Source: Phycisphaerales bacterium (lineage in GTDB: Bacteria; Planctomycetota; Phycisphaerae; Phycisphaerales; UBA1924). Taken from it: a stretch of 5,199 nucleotides of DNA. Positions 1-5,199 of the stretch are shown piece by piece (positions within the stretch are counted from its first letter, which is position 1; each line of letters begins with the position of its first letter). The notes under the pieces were generated by a model that was given only the letters and a program-made list of their open reading frames with translations, was not told where the DNA came from and searched no databases. The DNA is taken from the NCBI GenBank assembly GCA_007124345.1, contig SLFH01000139.1, positions 1 to 5,199 on the forward strand, read 5' to 3'. A program made the translations under genes and the position numbers.

Positions 1-290
1 ACCATCGGGCGCACGATCGCCGTAATCGCGAGGATCACGCCGATGTTGAAGGCGTTGGAGCCGATGACATTGCCGACAGAGAGATCCGTCGCGCCTCCGA
101 GCGTCGCGGTGACGCTGGCGCCGAGCTCGGGCGTTGAAGTCCCGAACCCGACGACGGTCATCCCGACGAACAGGGGCGAGAGCCCCGCGCGCAGCGCCAG
201 CCCCGAGGCCCCGCGCACCAGAAGCTCGGCCCCGAGCGTCAGGAGCACGAGGCTGACGCCGATCGCCCCGATGGCTGCCAGCACCGACAT
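1..290 (-). CDS. Calcium/sodium antiporter (CaCA family), N-terminal part, cut by window edge
   Basis: Inner-membrane cation exchanger of the Ca2+:cation antiporter superfamily (bacterial YrbG/CaxA and archaeal NCX_Mj type), which normally exports Ca2+ against Na+ or H+. Only the first 96 residues are in the window; the rest lies beyond position 1. The ATG at 290-288 follows a purine-rich AAGGGGGG Shine-Dalgarno about 5 nt upstream. Residues 1-20 form a first hydrophobic helix, followed by GAELLVRGAS (20-29), typical of the family. The alpha-1 ion-binding repeat is clear: GTSTPEL at 50-56 and GNVIGSNAFN at 73-82. By comparison with NCX_Mj, T51, S52, E55, S78 and N82 fall on the ion-coordinating positions, so the visible half-site looks intact. 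Ion specificity cannot be judged without the second alpha repeat. It is same-strand and 37 nt downstream of the UPF0316 gene, so the two may be co-transcribed. Confidence 0.93.
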   Translation of the reverse strand, partial: MSVLAAIGAIGVSLVLLTLGAELLVRGASGLALRAGLSPLFVGMTVVGFGTSTPELGASVTATLGGATDLSVGNVIGSNAFNIGVILAITAIVRPM

Positions 291-302
291 CCGACCCCCC
301 TT

Positions 303-322
303 GGCCCGGCCCCTTCCGGGCC
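303..322 (-). other. GC hairpin between UPF0316 gene and antiporter gene
   Basis: Perfect inverted repeat with 7-bp arms, GGCCCGG at 303-309 and CCGGGCC at 316-322, around a 6-nt loop. It lies between the stop of the UPF0316 gene (328-330) and the antiporter Shine-Dalgarno. No U-run follows it on the minus strand (AAGGGGGG follows), so it is not a classical intrinsic terminator. It may act as a weak attenuator, an mRNA-processing or stability element, or a structure affecting access to the antiporter ribosome binding site. The structure is read directly; the role is inferred. Confidence 0.5.
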
Positions 323-327
323 GGAGC

Positions 328-891
328 CTACTTCCGCACGCCCCCGAATCTACCGAAGCTGGTGAAGGCGATCCGCCCCGCGGGCGTTTCGGCGGCTGCC
401 GCGGCCCGGTCAGCCCGCTCCACCGATACGAACGCCTCGGGCGCCACGCCTCTGACCATCTCCAGCGTTGGCTGGAGCTTCCGGCGCGGGATCGCCAGGA
501 ACGCGACCTCGACGGGGCCCTTCATGCCCGAGCCCTCGATCCGCGTGACCTTGTATCCCGCGCCCCGCATCACGGAGCTGACATCGATCTCCGGGCGGGA
601 GTTGATCACCCGCAGCACGCGGTAGCCCAGGGCGATGCGGCTCTCGATCGTCATCCCGATCAGCGTGCCCACGGCGAACCCCGCCCCGTACGCCACCAGC
701 GCAAACGGGTTGGTTAGAAAGCTGATCACGCCCCCCACCGCCAACGCCCAGATGATGACCTCGAAAAAGCCGAGCAACGCGGCCAGAAACTTCTGCCCGT
801 TGATCACCACGATCATGCGGAATGTGCCGATCGGCACATCCAAAATGCGGGCGAAGAAGATCAGGAGCGGGATGTACCAGGCCATCTCCAT
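328..891 (-). CDS. UPF0316 family membrane protein (DUF5698 + DUF2179)
   Basis: Small membrane protein of unknown function, 187 residues, the usual size for the UPF0316/YebE family. Three hydrophobic helices can be seen at about residues 5-25, 36-57 and 62-82. The first continues into ARILDVPIGTFRMI (14-27) and then NGQKFLAALLGFFEVIIWAL (31-50), the conserved DUF5698 core. The soluble C-terminal part (about 95-160) is the DUF2179 domain, with GYKVTRIEG at 112-120 and a beta-strand-rich stretch GPVEVAFLAIPRRK at 125-138. DUF2179 is shared with YitT-type membrane proteins, and no ligand or transport activity is firmly known. The frame is open back to 972, but the ATG at 891 is chosen because it starts right before the first helix, matches family length, and has GAGG 7 nt upstream. 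The extra 27 residues of the longer version are Pro/Arg-rich and unlike the family. A 121-nt gap separates it from the BCCT gene; I see no clear promoter or terminator there. Confidence 0.88.
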   Translation of the reverse strand: MEMAWYIPLLIFFARILDVPIGTFRMIVVINGQKFLAALLGFFEVIIWALAVGGVISFLTNPFALVAYGAGFAVGTLIGMTIESRIALGYRVLRVINSRPEIDVSSVMRGAGYKVTRIEGSGMKGPVEVAFLAIPRRKLQPTLEMVRGVAPEAFVSVERADRAAAAAETPAGRIAFTSFGRFGGVRK

Positions 892-1012
892 CGGGCAGCC
901 TCGCGCGGAAAAACACGGCGGCGGAAAGGGCGGAACACGCTCGCCCGGATCAAGCCGCAAGTATTGGCGCACGCCGGCCCGGTCGCCCGTCTCCGAGTCC
1001 CGCCAACAGCCG

Positions 1013-2731
1013 CTATCTGCTCGATTTTTCGGCGGCGGAAGGTTCGGGCCGAGGCCGGACGACCGCCGGGTCGGCGTTCAAGGCCTTGGCCAGCCCGAAC
1101 GCCCCGACCAGGAGCACGATGCAGAAGGGCAGGGCCGTTGCGATCGCTCCCGCCTGGAGCGCCGCCAGCCCCCCCGCGAGCAGCAGGACCGCCGCGACCG
1201 CCCCCTCGGCGACCGCCCAGAACACGCGCAACCAGGGCGCAGGGTGGGGTTTACCCCCAGACGCGATCGTGTCGATCACCAGCGAGGCCGAGTCCGAGGA
1301 GGTCACAAAGAAGAGCGTGATGCACAGCACCGCGACCATCGCCGTGATCGCCGCCAGGGGCAGCCCGTCGAGCATCACGAAGAGCACGACCGGGACATTG
1401 CCCCAGTTCACTTGGTGGACCATCGGCGCAACCACCCCCACGGTCGCTTCGCCGGCGGCCGGACTCTCCGTCGCGACCGGCCCGGCCCCCTCGGCCGGGG
1501 CGCTCTCGTGCAGGAAATCAGCGAGGCTCCCCTGGCGGATCGGGGCGTCGCGTTCTGGCGGGGTCAGCACGCCCGTTTCCGGGTTGTAGAGCTGCTGGTG
1601 AAGGGCGGTGTTGCCGAAGACGCTCAGCCAGAGGAAGGTCGTCAGGGGCGCGATGATCATCACGCCGCAGACAAACTCCCGGATCGTCCGGCCCCTGGAG
1701 ATCCTGGCGATGAACATGCCTACAAACGGCGACCACGAGATCCACCACGCCCAGTAGAAGACCGTCCAAGTGCCCAGCCACCTCTCCCGGTCGGGCGCGT
1801 CCCAGGTTGCCGTCCAGAACGAGTTGACGGGGAGCTGCTGGAAGTAGGTGCCGATGTTCTCAACGAACCCGTTAAAGACAAAGAGCGTCGGCCCGGCGAT
1901 CGCCACAAACAGCAGCAGCCCGACCGCCAGCACCATGTTCACCTCGCTGAGACGGCGCACGCCGACATGCAGCCCGGTGACGACCGACACCGTTGCGATC
2001 GCGGTGATGATGCCGATGAGCATCACCTGCGTCCTTTCCCCGTTGGAAAAGCCGAAGATGTGCCCCAGCCCCGCGTTGATCTGCTGCGCCCCCAGCCCCA
2101 GCGAGGTCGCCACGCCGAAGAGCGTCGCCACGACCGCGATGATGTCGATCAGGTCGCCGATCCGACCGTGCACGCGGTCGCCCAGCAGCGGCACGAACAG
2201 CGAGCGGATGCTCAGGGGCAACCCCTTGCGGTACCCGAAGTACGCCAGCCCCATCCCGACCAGCGCGTAGCACGCCCACGGGTGCAGGCCCCAGTGGAAG
2301 AAGGTGATGCCCATCGCCGCACGCGCCGCATCGAGGTCCCGCCCGCGTCCGACCGGGGGCGTGACATAGTGCAGCACCGGCTCTGCGACGCTGAAGAACA
2401 GCAGCCCGATCCCCATCCCCGCGCTGAAGAGCATCGCCAGCCAGGTGAGCACGCCGAACTCGGGCCGGTCGGTGTCCTTGCCGAGCCGCACCTTGCCCCA
2501 GGGCCCCAGCCCCGCGAAAAGCACAAACACGAGAAAGACCGACATCGACAGGATGTACATCCAGCCGAAGTGACCGGTGATCGCCGCGTTCAACTGCCCG
2601 AAGACGGTCTCCGCCGAGCCCGGCGCCAGCACCGCGTAGAGCGAGAACGCGATAATAAGCCCCACCGAGACGGGGAAGACCACCGGATGAAACGGCGGGT
2701 TGCGCTTCAGGCCGCCCCCGCTCTTGCTCAC
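1013..2731 (-). CDS. BCCT family transporter (betaine/carnitine/choline type)
   Basis: Secondary carrier of the inner membrane, 572 residues, about 12 transmembrane helices, expected to import glycine betaine or a related quaternary ammonium compound with Na+. Family landmarks: GMGIGL at 105-110 followed by FFSVAEP (112-118); HWGLHPWACY at 146-155; GTWTVFYWAWWISWSPFVGM at 320-339 followed by FIARISRGRTIREF; FFVTSSDSAS at 474-483. Against C. glutamicum BetP, W147/W152/Y155 and W329/W330/W333 match the aromatic substrate boxes, and T477-S478 match a Na+ site. The glycine-rich GMGIG and the Thr-Ser pair favour Na+ coupling over CaiT-like exchange. Start is GTG at 2731, overlapping the SDMT stop as GTGA, with GAGAAG about 6 nt upstream; the next Met (58) would remove helix 1. 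Odd features: a long Pro/Ala/Gly-rich periplasmic loop (about residues 385-440), and a short C-tail of about 25 residues lacking the long charged extension used by BetP for osmosensing. Exact substrate (betaine, choline, sarcosine or dimethylglycine) is not decided by sequence. Confidence 0.95.
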   Translation of the reverse strand: MSKSGGGLKRNPPFHPVVFPVSVGLIIAFSLYAVLAPGSAETVFGQLNAAITGHFGWMYILSMSVFLVFVLFAGLGPWGKVRLGKDTDRPEFGVLTWLAMLFSAGMGIGLLFFSVAEPVLHYVTPPVGRGRDLDAARAAMGITFFHWGLHPWACYALVGMGLAYFGYRKGLPLSIRSLFVPLLGDRVHGRIGDLIDIIAVVATLFGVATSLGLGAQQINAGLGHIFGFSNGERTQVMLIGIITAIATVSVVTGLHVGVRRLSEVNMVLAVGLLLFVAIAGPTLFVFNGFVENIGTYFQQLPVNSFWTATWDAPDRERWLGTWTVFYWAWWISWSPFVGMFIARISRGRTIREFVCGVMIIAPLTTFLWLSVFGNTALHQQLYNPETGVLTPPERDAPIRQGSLADFLHESAPAEGAGPVATESPAAGEATVGVVAPMVHQVNWGNVPVVLFVMLDGLPLAAITAMVAVLCITLFFVTSSDSASLVIDTIASGGKPHPAPWLRVFWAVAEGAVAAVLLLAGGLAALQAGAIATALPFCIVLLVGAFGLAKALNADPAVVRPRPEPSAAEKSSR

Positions 2732-3567
2732 GCCGGCTTCTCAAAGTGCATGACACCCCAGGCGAGCCAGCCCTTCTCGCCGCCCTCGATCCAATGCCCC
2801 AGCCCCTTCCGCATCCTCTCGATGTAGTCGGAGCTGACCATCGACCGAAGCTCCTCCTCTCGCTTCTCTGTCTCCTCGAGCACGCGCGAGTAGTGGCGGA
2901 CGAGCTGGCGGGTCAGGTCCTCAAAGCCCCTGAACTCCAGCCCCGCGGCTTCGCACGACTTCTTGTAGAACCCCGGCGATCCGAGGCTGGAGAGGTTGAT
3001 CCTCGCGAGGATCGGGTCGAGCACGCCCTTCGGGCAGTCGTCGGCCTGCATCGGGTCGGTGAAGACGAAGTGCCCGCCCGGCGCAAGCACGCGGGCGACC
3101 TCCTTCACCACGGCCCCGCGATCGCCGGCGTGCAGGATCGCGTCCTGCGACCACGCGAGGTCGAACGAGGCGTCCTCGGCGTCGATCCTTTCGAACGAGC
3201 CGTCGACGACGGTGACGTAGTCGTCGAGCCCGCGCTCGGCGTTGATCGCGCGGTGGCGTTCGTTCTCGGTCTCGCTGAGGTTCAGCGCCGTCACGCCGCA
3301 GCCGTAGCGCTGGGCGAGATAGCGCGCCGCGCCGCCGTAGCCCGCGCCCAGATCGATCACACGCGTCTTGGCGGTGATCTCGGGCGGGACGGCCGCGAGC
3401 TTTTCGACGGTTCTGCGGCTGGCATCGGCGATGGAGTCGTCGTCGGACTCGTAGAGCCCGATGTGGATATCCTCGCCGCCCCAGATGGTGGCGTAGAAGT
3501 TATCGGCGTCCTCGCTGTTGTAGTACTCGCGGGCCGCGTCGGTGGCGCTGTTGGTCGGAGCGCTCAT
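2728..3567 (-). CDS. Sarcosine/dimethylglycine N-methyltransferase (SDMT)
   Basis: Cytosolic SAM-dependent enzyme that methylates sarcosine to dimethylglycine and dimethylglycine to glycine betaine, the last steps of de novo betaine synthesis from glycine. 279 residues, the normal size for bacterial SDMT. The N-terminal SDMT signature is present: REYYNSEDADNFYATIWG (13-30) running into GEDIHIGLY (31-39). The Rossmann-like methyltransferase fold follows: SAM motif I VIDLGAGYGGAARYLA at 70-85, ALNLSETENERH at 94-105, SQDAILHAGDR at 140-150, and RVLAPGGHFVFTDPMQ at 159-174. The C-terminal half carries a charged helical segment (about 225-260) and ends in GWLAWGVMHFEKP. The ATG at 3567 overlaps the GSMT stop as ATGA, and its 3' end overlaps the BCCT start by 4 nt, so all three are likely translated together. 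An AAGGAG lies about 11 nt upstream of the start. Resemblance to the gamma-tocopherol/sterol methyltransferase superfamily is only at fold level; the signature favours SDMT clearly. Confidence 0.95.
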   Translation of the reverse strand: MSAPTNSATDAAREYYNSEDADNFYATIWGGEDIHIGLYESDDDSIADASRRTVEKLAAVPPEITAKTRVIDLGAGYGGAARYLAQRYGCGVTALNLSETENERHRAINAERGLDDYVTVVDGSFERIDAEDASFDLAWSQDAILHAGDRGAVVKEVARVLAPGGHFVFTDPMQADDCPKGVLDPILARINLSSLGSPGFYKKSCEAAGLEFRGFEDLTRQLVRHYSRVLEETEKREEELRSMVSSDYIERMRKGLGHWIEGGEKGWLAWGVMHFEKPA

Positions 3568-4448
3568 GCTTCGGTCTTCTCCTTGGAGGGGTCGTTCTCG
3601 GGCGAGTGGTAAGCCTTCTCGGCGACATGGATGAAGAAGTCCGGCTCCTGCTCACGATGGGTCTCGTGGAAGTCGCCGAAGGTCTCGATCTCCTGGAAGC
3701 CGACCTGCTGCATGATCGAACGCGTGTAGTCCTTGCGGAGCGGGAACATGTTCAGGTGGAAGACAGACTTGTCGGGGAAGCTGTACCGGAAGCGGGCGAG
3801 CCCCTCGTCGATGTACTCCGGCTCTGCAGCGACATCCTCCCCGCAGTAGTAGTAGCGCCGCCCCGCCTTGGTCCGCCCGTCGAGCAGCGCGTCGTAGTTG
3901 CGGTGGTCGAGCACGAGAACGCCGTCGTGGCGCAGCGCCGCGTAGAACTCCGCGAGCGACTTGCGCCGGTCGTGGTCGTTGAACAGGTGCGTAAACGAGT
4001 TGCCCAGGCAGATCACCGCGTCGAAGCGCCCGTGCACATCACGGTTGAGCCACCGCCAGTCCGCCTGGACGGTGCGGAGGATGTGTCCGCGCCGGCGCCC
4101 GTTCTCGAACGCCTTGGCGAGCATCTCCGGGCTTCCGTCGGCGCTGACAACATCGAACCCCTCCTCCATCAGCCTGACGGAGTGGAACCCGGTGCCGGCG
4201 GCGACATCGAGCACGCGTTTGGCGCCCCGCTGCTTGAGCACATCGATGAAAAACCGCCCCTCGGTCTCGGCCCTGCGGTCCCAGTCGATCAGCTCGTCCC
4301 ACTTGTCGACAAAGCCTTCGACATACTCCTGCTCGTAATGATCGGTCCGACGGACTTTCACCGGGTCCTTGCCGAAGCCCTGAGCGGGATTGACGAAGAT
4401 CTCGGGTTCCCGGGCGGTGTCGCCCGCGGCACGGTTGACTGAAGTCAC
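3564..4448 (-). CDS. Glycine/sarcosine N-methyltransferase (GSMT)
   Basis: Cytosolic SAM-dependent enzyme that methylates glycine to sarcosine and sarcosine to dimethylglycine, the first steps of betaine synthesis; SDMT downstream finishes it. 294 residues from the chosen start, near the family norm. Visible in order: a GSMT-type N-terminal region VRRTDHYEQEYVEGFVDKWD (32-51) and DELIDWDRRAETEG (51-64); SAM motif I RVLDVAAGTGFHSVRL (78-93); acidic motif VVSADGSPEMLAKAF (100-114); VQADWRW (127-133); motif ICLGNSFTHLF (146-156); then YYYCGEDVAAEPEY (199-212), HLNMFPLRKDY (231-241) and FFIHVAEKAY (271-280). The frame is open to 4580, but the GTG at 4448 is preferred: AAGGAGG sits 4 nt upstream, and the 44 extra residues are Arg-rich and unlike the family. 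It is the first gene of the operon and overlaps SDMT by 4 nt. No SAH hydrolase or SAM synthetase gene lies within the window to recycle the by-product. Confidence 0.95.
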   Translation of the reverse strand: MTSVNRAAGDTAREPEIFVNPAQGFGKDPVKVRRTDHYEQEYVEGFVDKWDELIDWDRRAETEGRFFIDVLKQRGAKRVLDVAAGTGFHSVRLMEEGFDVVSADGSPEMLAKAFENGRRRGHILRTVQADWRWLNRDVHGRFDAVICLGNSFTHLFNDHDRRKSLAEFYAALRHDGVLVLDHRNYDALLDGRTKAGRRYYYCGEDVAAEPEYIDEGLARFRYSFPDKSVFHLNMFPLRKDYTRSIMQQVGFQEIETFGDFHETHREQEPDFFIHVAEKAYHSPENDPSKEKTEA

Positions 4449-4452
4449 TGGC

Positions 4453-4459
4453 CCTCCTT
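4453..4459 (-). promoter_or_regulatory. Shine-Dalgarno of GSMT (decides the GTG start)
   Basis: Full consensus AAGGAGG on the minus strand, 4 nt before the GTG at 4448-4446. It is the strongest ribosome binding site in the window and supports the internal GTG over the longer open frame reaching 4580. The spacing is slightly short but workable. Confidence 0.8.
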
Positions 4460-4466
4460 CGTTGAT

Positions 4467-4483
4467 GATCCCTCTTGAGGATC
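4467..4483 (-). promoter_or_regulatory. Small inverted repeat just upstream of the GSMT ribosome binding site
   Basis: On the minus strand GATCCTC is followed by GAGGGATC, forming an imperfect stem with one bulged G and a tight loop, ending 7 nt before the AAGGAGG. If transcribed it would be a leader hairpin beside the ribosome binding site; as DNA it could be an operator. No U-run follows. The structure is seen; the function is inferred. Confidence 0.35.
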
Positions 4484-4520
4484 GTGCTCTTGTTGGCGAT
4501 CGCTCGTATCTGAGGATCGT
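4476..4520. repeat. 10-bp direct repeat TGAGGATCGT, two copies 35 bp apart
   Basis: Identical copies at 4476-4485 and 4511-4520 (ACGATCCTCA on the minus strand), start-to-start spacing 35 bp. The first copy partly overlaps the small inverted repeat beside the GSMT ribosome binding site. The 8-bp palindrome GCGATCGC lies between the copies at 4496-4503. Position upstream of an osmolyte operon makes a paired regulator-binding site possible, but a chance repeat is not excluded. Confidence 0.35.
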
Positions 4521-4769
4521 TGAAGCCGCCCGTCCCGTGACGCCGCGGCGGTGCTGAACGCACGCCGCGTCGACGCACAAAGGACGCCCGCAGATCGCCG
4601 GCCCCTCTTACGGGGACGCCGCCACGAGACGGGCCTCGTACTCCATCATGCGGCATCGAGGCGCACGATGCAAGCCGCCAGCCGCGCATCACGCGGAAAT
4701 ACCCGAAGATTTTCAGGTTTTTGTCGCATCTTGACACGCATGATCGCGAACGACTCCGAACAAACGGGC

Positions 4770-4829
4770 CGATAGGCTGAGCACGCCATCAATGCGGGGT
4801 GGACAGACGCGATGATCGGCGATAGGCTG
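4770..4829. repeat. 10-bp direct repeat CGATAGGCTG, two copies exactly 50 bp apart
   Basis: Identical copies at 4770-4779 and 4820-4829, both preceded by GGC-like sequence. The second copy enters the loop side of the 4814-4850 inverted repeat. The spacing of 50 bp is near five helical turns, which would put both copies on the same DNA face if a protein binds them. This is an observation only; the function is unknown. Confidence 0.35.
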
Positions 4830-4850
4830 CCTACTGGTCCGTCGCCGATC
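4814..4850. repeat. Perfect 9-bp inverted repeat with nested palindrome
   Basis: Arms GATCGGCGA (4814-4822) and TCGCCGATC (4842-4850) are perfect complements around a 19-nt loop. The loop starts with a nested small palindrome, TAGG-CTG-CCTA (4823-4833). Neither strand has a T-run after the stem, so a classical intrinsic terminator is unlikely. It could be a U-less terminator of a transcript coming from either side, a leader structure for the plus-strand gene, or an operator. Confidence 0.45.
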
Positions 4851-5040
4851 CGGCCCGCCGTGATCCGTCCAGCACGGCCGAGAGCGAAGCCATCTGTGCG
4901 GCCGGTCGACGCGGAATCACCGAAGCACCGCCACGCAGGAATGCCCGCACCGTACCGGCTCGTTCCGAAACAGCTCGCTCCGTATCAGGCAATTCTCAAG
5001 CCCAAGCAGGTCCATCCAGCGACAGCGCAAACTTCCAGCG

Positions 5041-5073
5041 TTGATCATGCAGCAGTGCATCGTCCGATACATT
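5041..5073 (+). promoter_or_regulatory. Possible promoter/operator before the right-edge gene
   Basis: A TTGATC (5041-5046) resembles a -35 box and GATACATTT (5065-5073) loosely resembles a -10 region, with a spacer somewhat longer than ideal. Between them lies an inverted repeat ATGCA-GCAG-TGCAT (5047-5060), which could be an operator. The match is weak, so this is a tentative assignment. Confidence 0.2.
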
Positions 5074-5118
5074 TCTGAGCCCCGAGGCGGTAAGCACCAA
5101 ACGCCAAGAGCGCACACG

Positions 5119-5199
5119 ATGCGGACCACGCCCACACGCACAAGCCGCCTCGTTGCCGTGACAGCGGCGTCCCTCTCCGCCGCGATCCTGACGATCGCC
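5119..5199 (+). CDS. Start of a probable secreted or exported protein, cut by window edge
   Basis: Only 27 residues are in the window and the frame stays open to the last base. The ATG at 5119 begins a positively charged, Thr/Arg-rich segment MRTTPTRTSR, followed by a small-residue hydrophobic stretch LVAVTAASLSAAILTIA. That is the layout of a Sec signal peptide n- and h-region or a signal anchor; the cleavage site is beyond the edge. A weak AAGAG lies about 8 nt upstream. Codon use is GC-rich at third positions, like the real genes nearby. It is divergent from the betaine operon and separated from it by about 670 nt. The mature protein is not visible, so no function can be given. Confidence 0.55.
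   Translation, partial: MRTTPTRTSRLVAVTAASLSAAILTIA

Larger units (their letters stand above)
4521..5118. other. Intergenic control region, no convincing gene
   Basis: About 600 nt between the divergent GSMT operon and the plus-strand gene at the right edge. Open frames exist on both strands, but their products are Pro/Arg/His-rich or scrambled, their third codon positions lack the strong GC bias of the real genes, and none has a good ribosome binding site. The content is mainly short repeats: a 10-bp palindrome GCGTCGACGC at 4567-4576, a CCCC/GGGG hairpin at 4602-4615, a 10-bp direct repeat (4770 and 4820), a 9-bp inverted repeat (4814-4850) and a TGCAT-type inverted repeat (5047-5060). The stretch 4695-4740 is locally AT-rich and contains a plus-strand TTGACA at 4731-4736 with no matching -10 at normal spacing. 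Promoters for both directions probably lie here, but I could not fix one for the GSMT operon. Confidence 0.6.

Noticed and set aside
635..2827. Plus-strand 730-residue open frame opposite the BCCT and UPF0316 genes
   Set aside because: Its product is an Arg/His/Asp/Pro-rich, low-complexity sequence with no domain pattern, typical of the antisense shadow of a GC-rich gene. The minus strand carries a clear BCCT carrier with family motifs.
2746..3612. Plus-strand 288-residue open frame opposite SDMT
   Set aside because: Antisense shadow of SDMT; no motifs, and overlapped entirely by the well-supported minus-strand operon.
3606..4442. Plus-strand 278-residue open frame opposite GSMT
   Set aside because: A Val/Glu/Leu-rich mirror of GSMT codons, without recognisable motifs or a ribosome binding site; GSMT on the other strand has full family signatures.
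4449..4580. Longer GSMT N-terminus starting at 4580
   Set aside because: The added 44 residues are Arg-rich and not family-like, and they would place the strong AAGGAGG inside the gene; the GTG at 4448 fits both the ribosome binding site and family length.
4731..4759. Plus-strand sigma-70 promoter with a perfect TTGACA at 4731
   Set aside because: No -10-like hexamer lies 16-18 nt downstream (the sequence there is CTCCGA-like), so the -35 match alone is not enough.
4449..4800. SAH, SAM or glycine riboswitch in the GSMT leader
   Set aside because: These would make biological sense, but I could not see the conserved core of any of them in the minus-strand sequence. A covariance-model search would decide.
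4812..5078. Plus-strand 88-residue frame and the overlapping minus-strand 74-residue frame (4917-5141)
   Set aside because: Pro/Arg/His-rich and Cys-rich products respectively, no good Shine-Dalgarno, and weak third-position GC compared with the real genes here.
1..5199. CRISPR array, tRNA or rRNA gene, insertion sequence, or prophage features
   Set aside because: No regularly spaced repeats with unique spacers, no cloverleaf or rRNA-like sequence, and no transposase or integrase frame was found.

Overview
The window is GC-rich, gene-dense bacterial DNA. All complete genes lie on the minus strand, so the gene order reads from high to low coordinates. Its core is a tightly packed three-gene module, positions 4448 down to 1013: glycine/sarcosine N-methyltransferase (GSMT), sarcosine/dimethylglycine N-methyltransferase (SDMT), and a BCCT-family betaine/choline-type transporter. 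Neighbouring genes overlap by 4 nt at both junctions (ATGA at 3564-3567, GTGA at 2728-2731), which strongly suggests one translationally coupled operon. The two methyltransferases carry out the three-step, SAM-dependent methylation glycine -> sarcosine -> dimethylglycine -> glycine betaine. The BCCT carrier would bring betaine or a related quaternary amine in from outside, so the operon joins synthesis and uptake of one compatible solute.

Downstream of the operon and on the same strand, after a 121-nt gap, is a small membrane protein of the UPF0316 family (DUF5698 + DUF2179, like B. subtilis YebE; 891-328). After a short hairpin-containing gap comes the N-terminal part of a CaCA-family calcium/sodium:cation antiporter, cut by the left window edge (290-1).

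Upstream of GSMT, about 670 nt (4449-5118) hold no convincing gene. This stretch has a strong Shine-Dalgarno for GSMT, a small hairpin beside it, a 10-bp direct repeat, a second 10-bp direct repeat at exactly 50-bp spacing, and a perfect 9-bp inverted repeat. At the right edge (5119 onward) a plus-strand ORF begins with a typical signal-peptide-like N-terminus, so the region is probably a divergent intergenic control region.

Organism: high GC, GTG starts with good Shine-Dalgarno sequences, and de novo betaine synthesis from glycine suggest a halotolerant or marine, Gram-negative-type bacterium. Planctomycetota (Phycisphaerae-like) or a halophilic proteobacterium are both plausible, but the sequence alone does not settle it. 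The systems present belong to known families. The points worth a second look are the compact synthesis-plus-uptake operon, an unusually long low-complexity periplasmic loop in the BCCT carrier, and the unexplained repeats in the control region.
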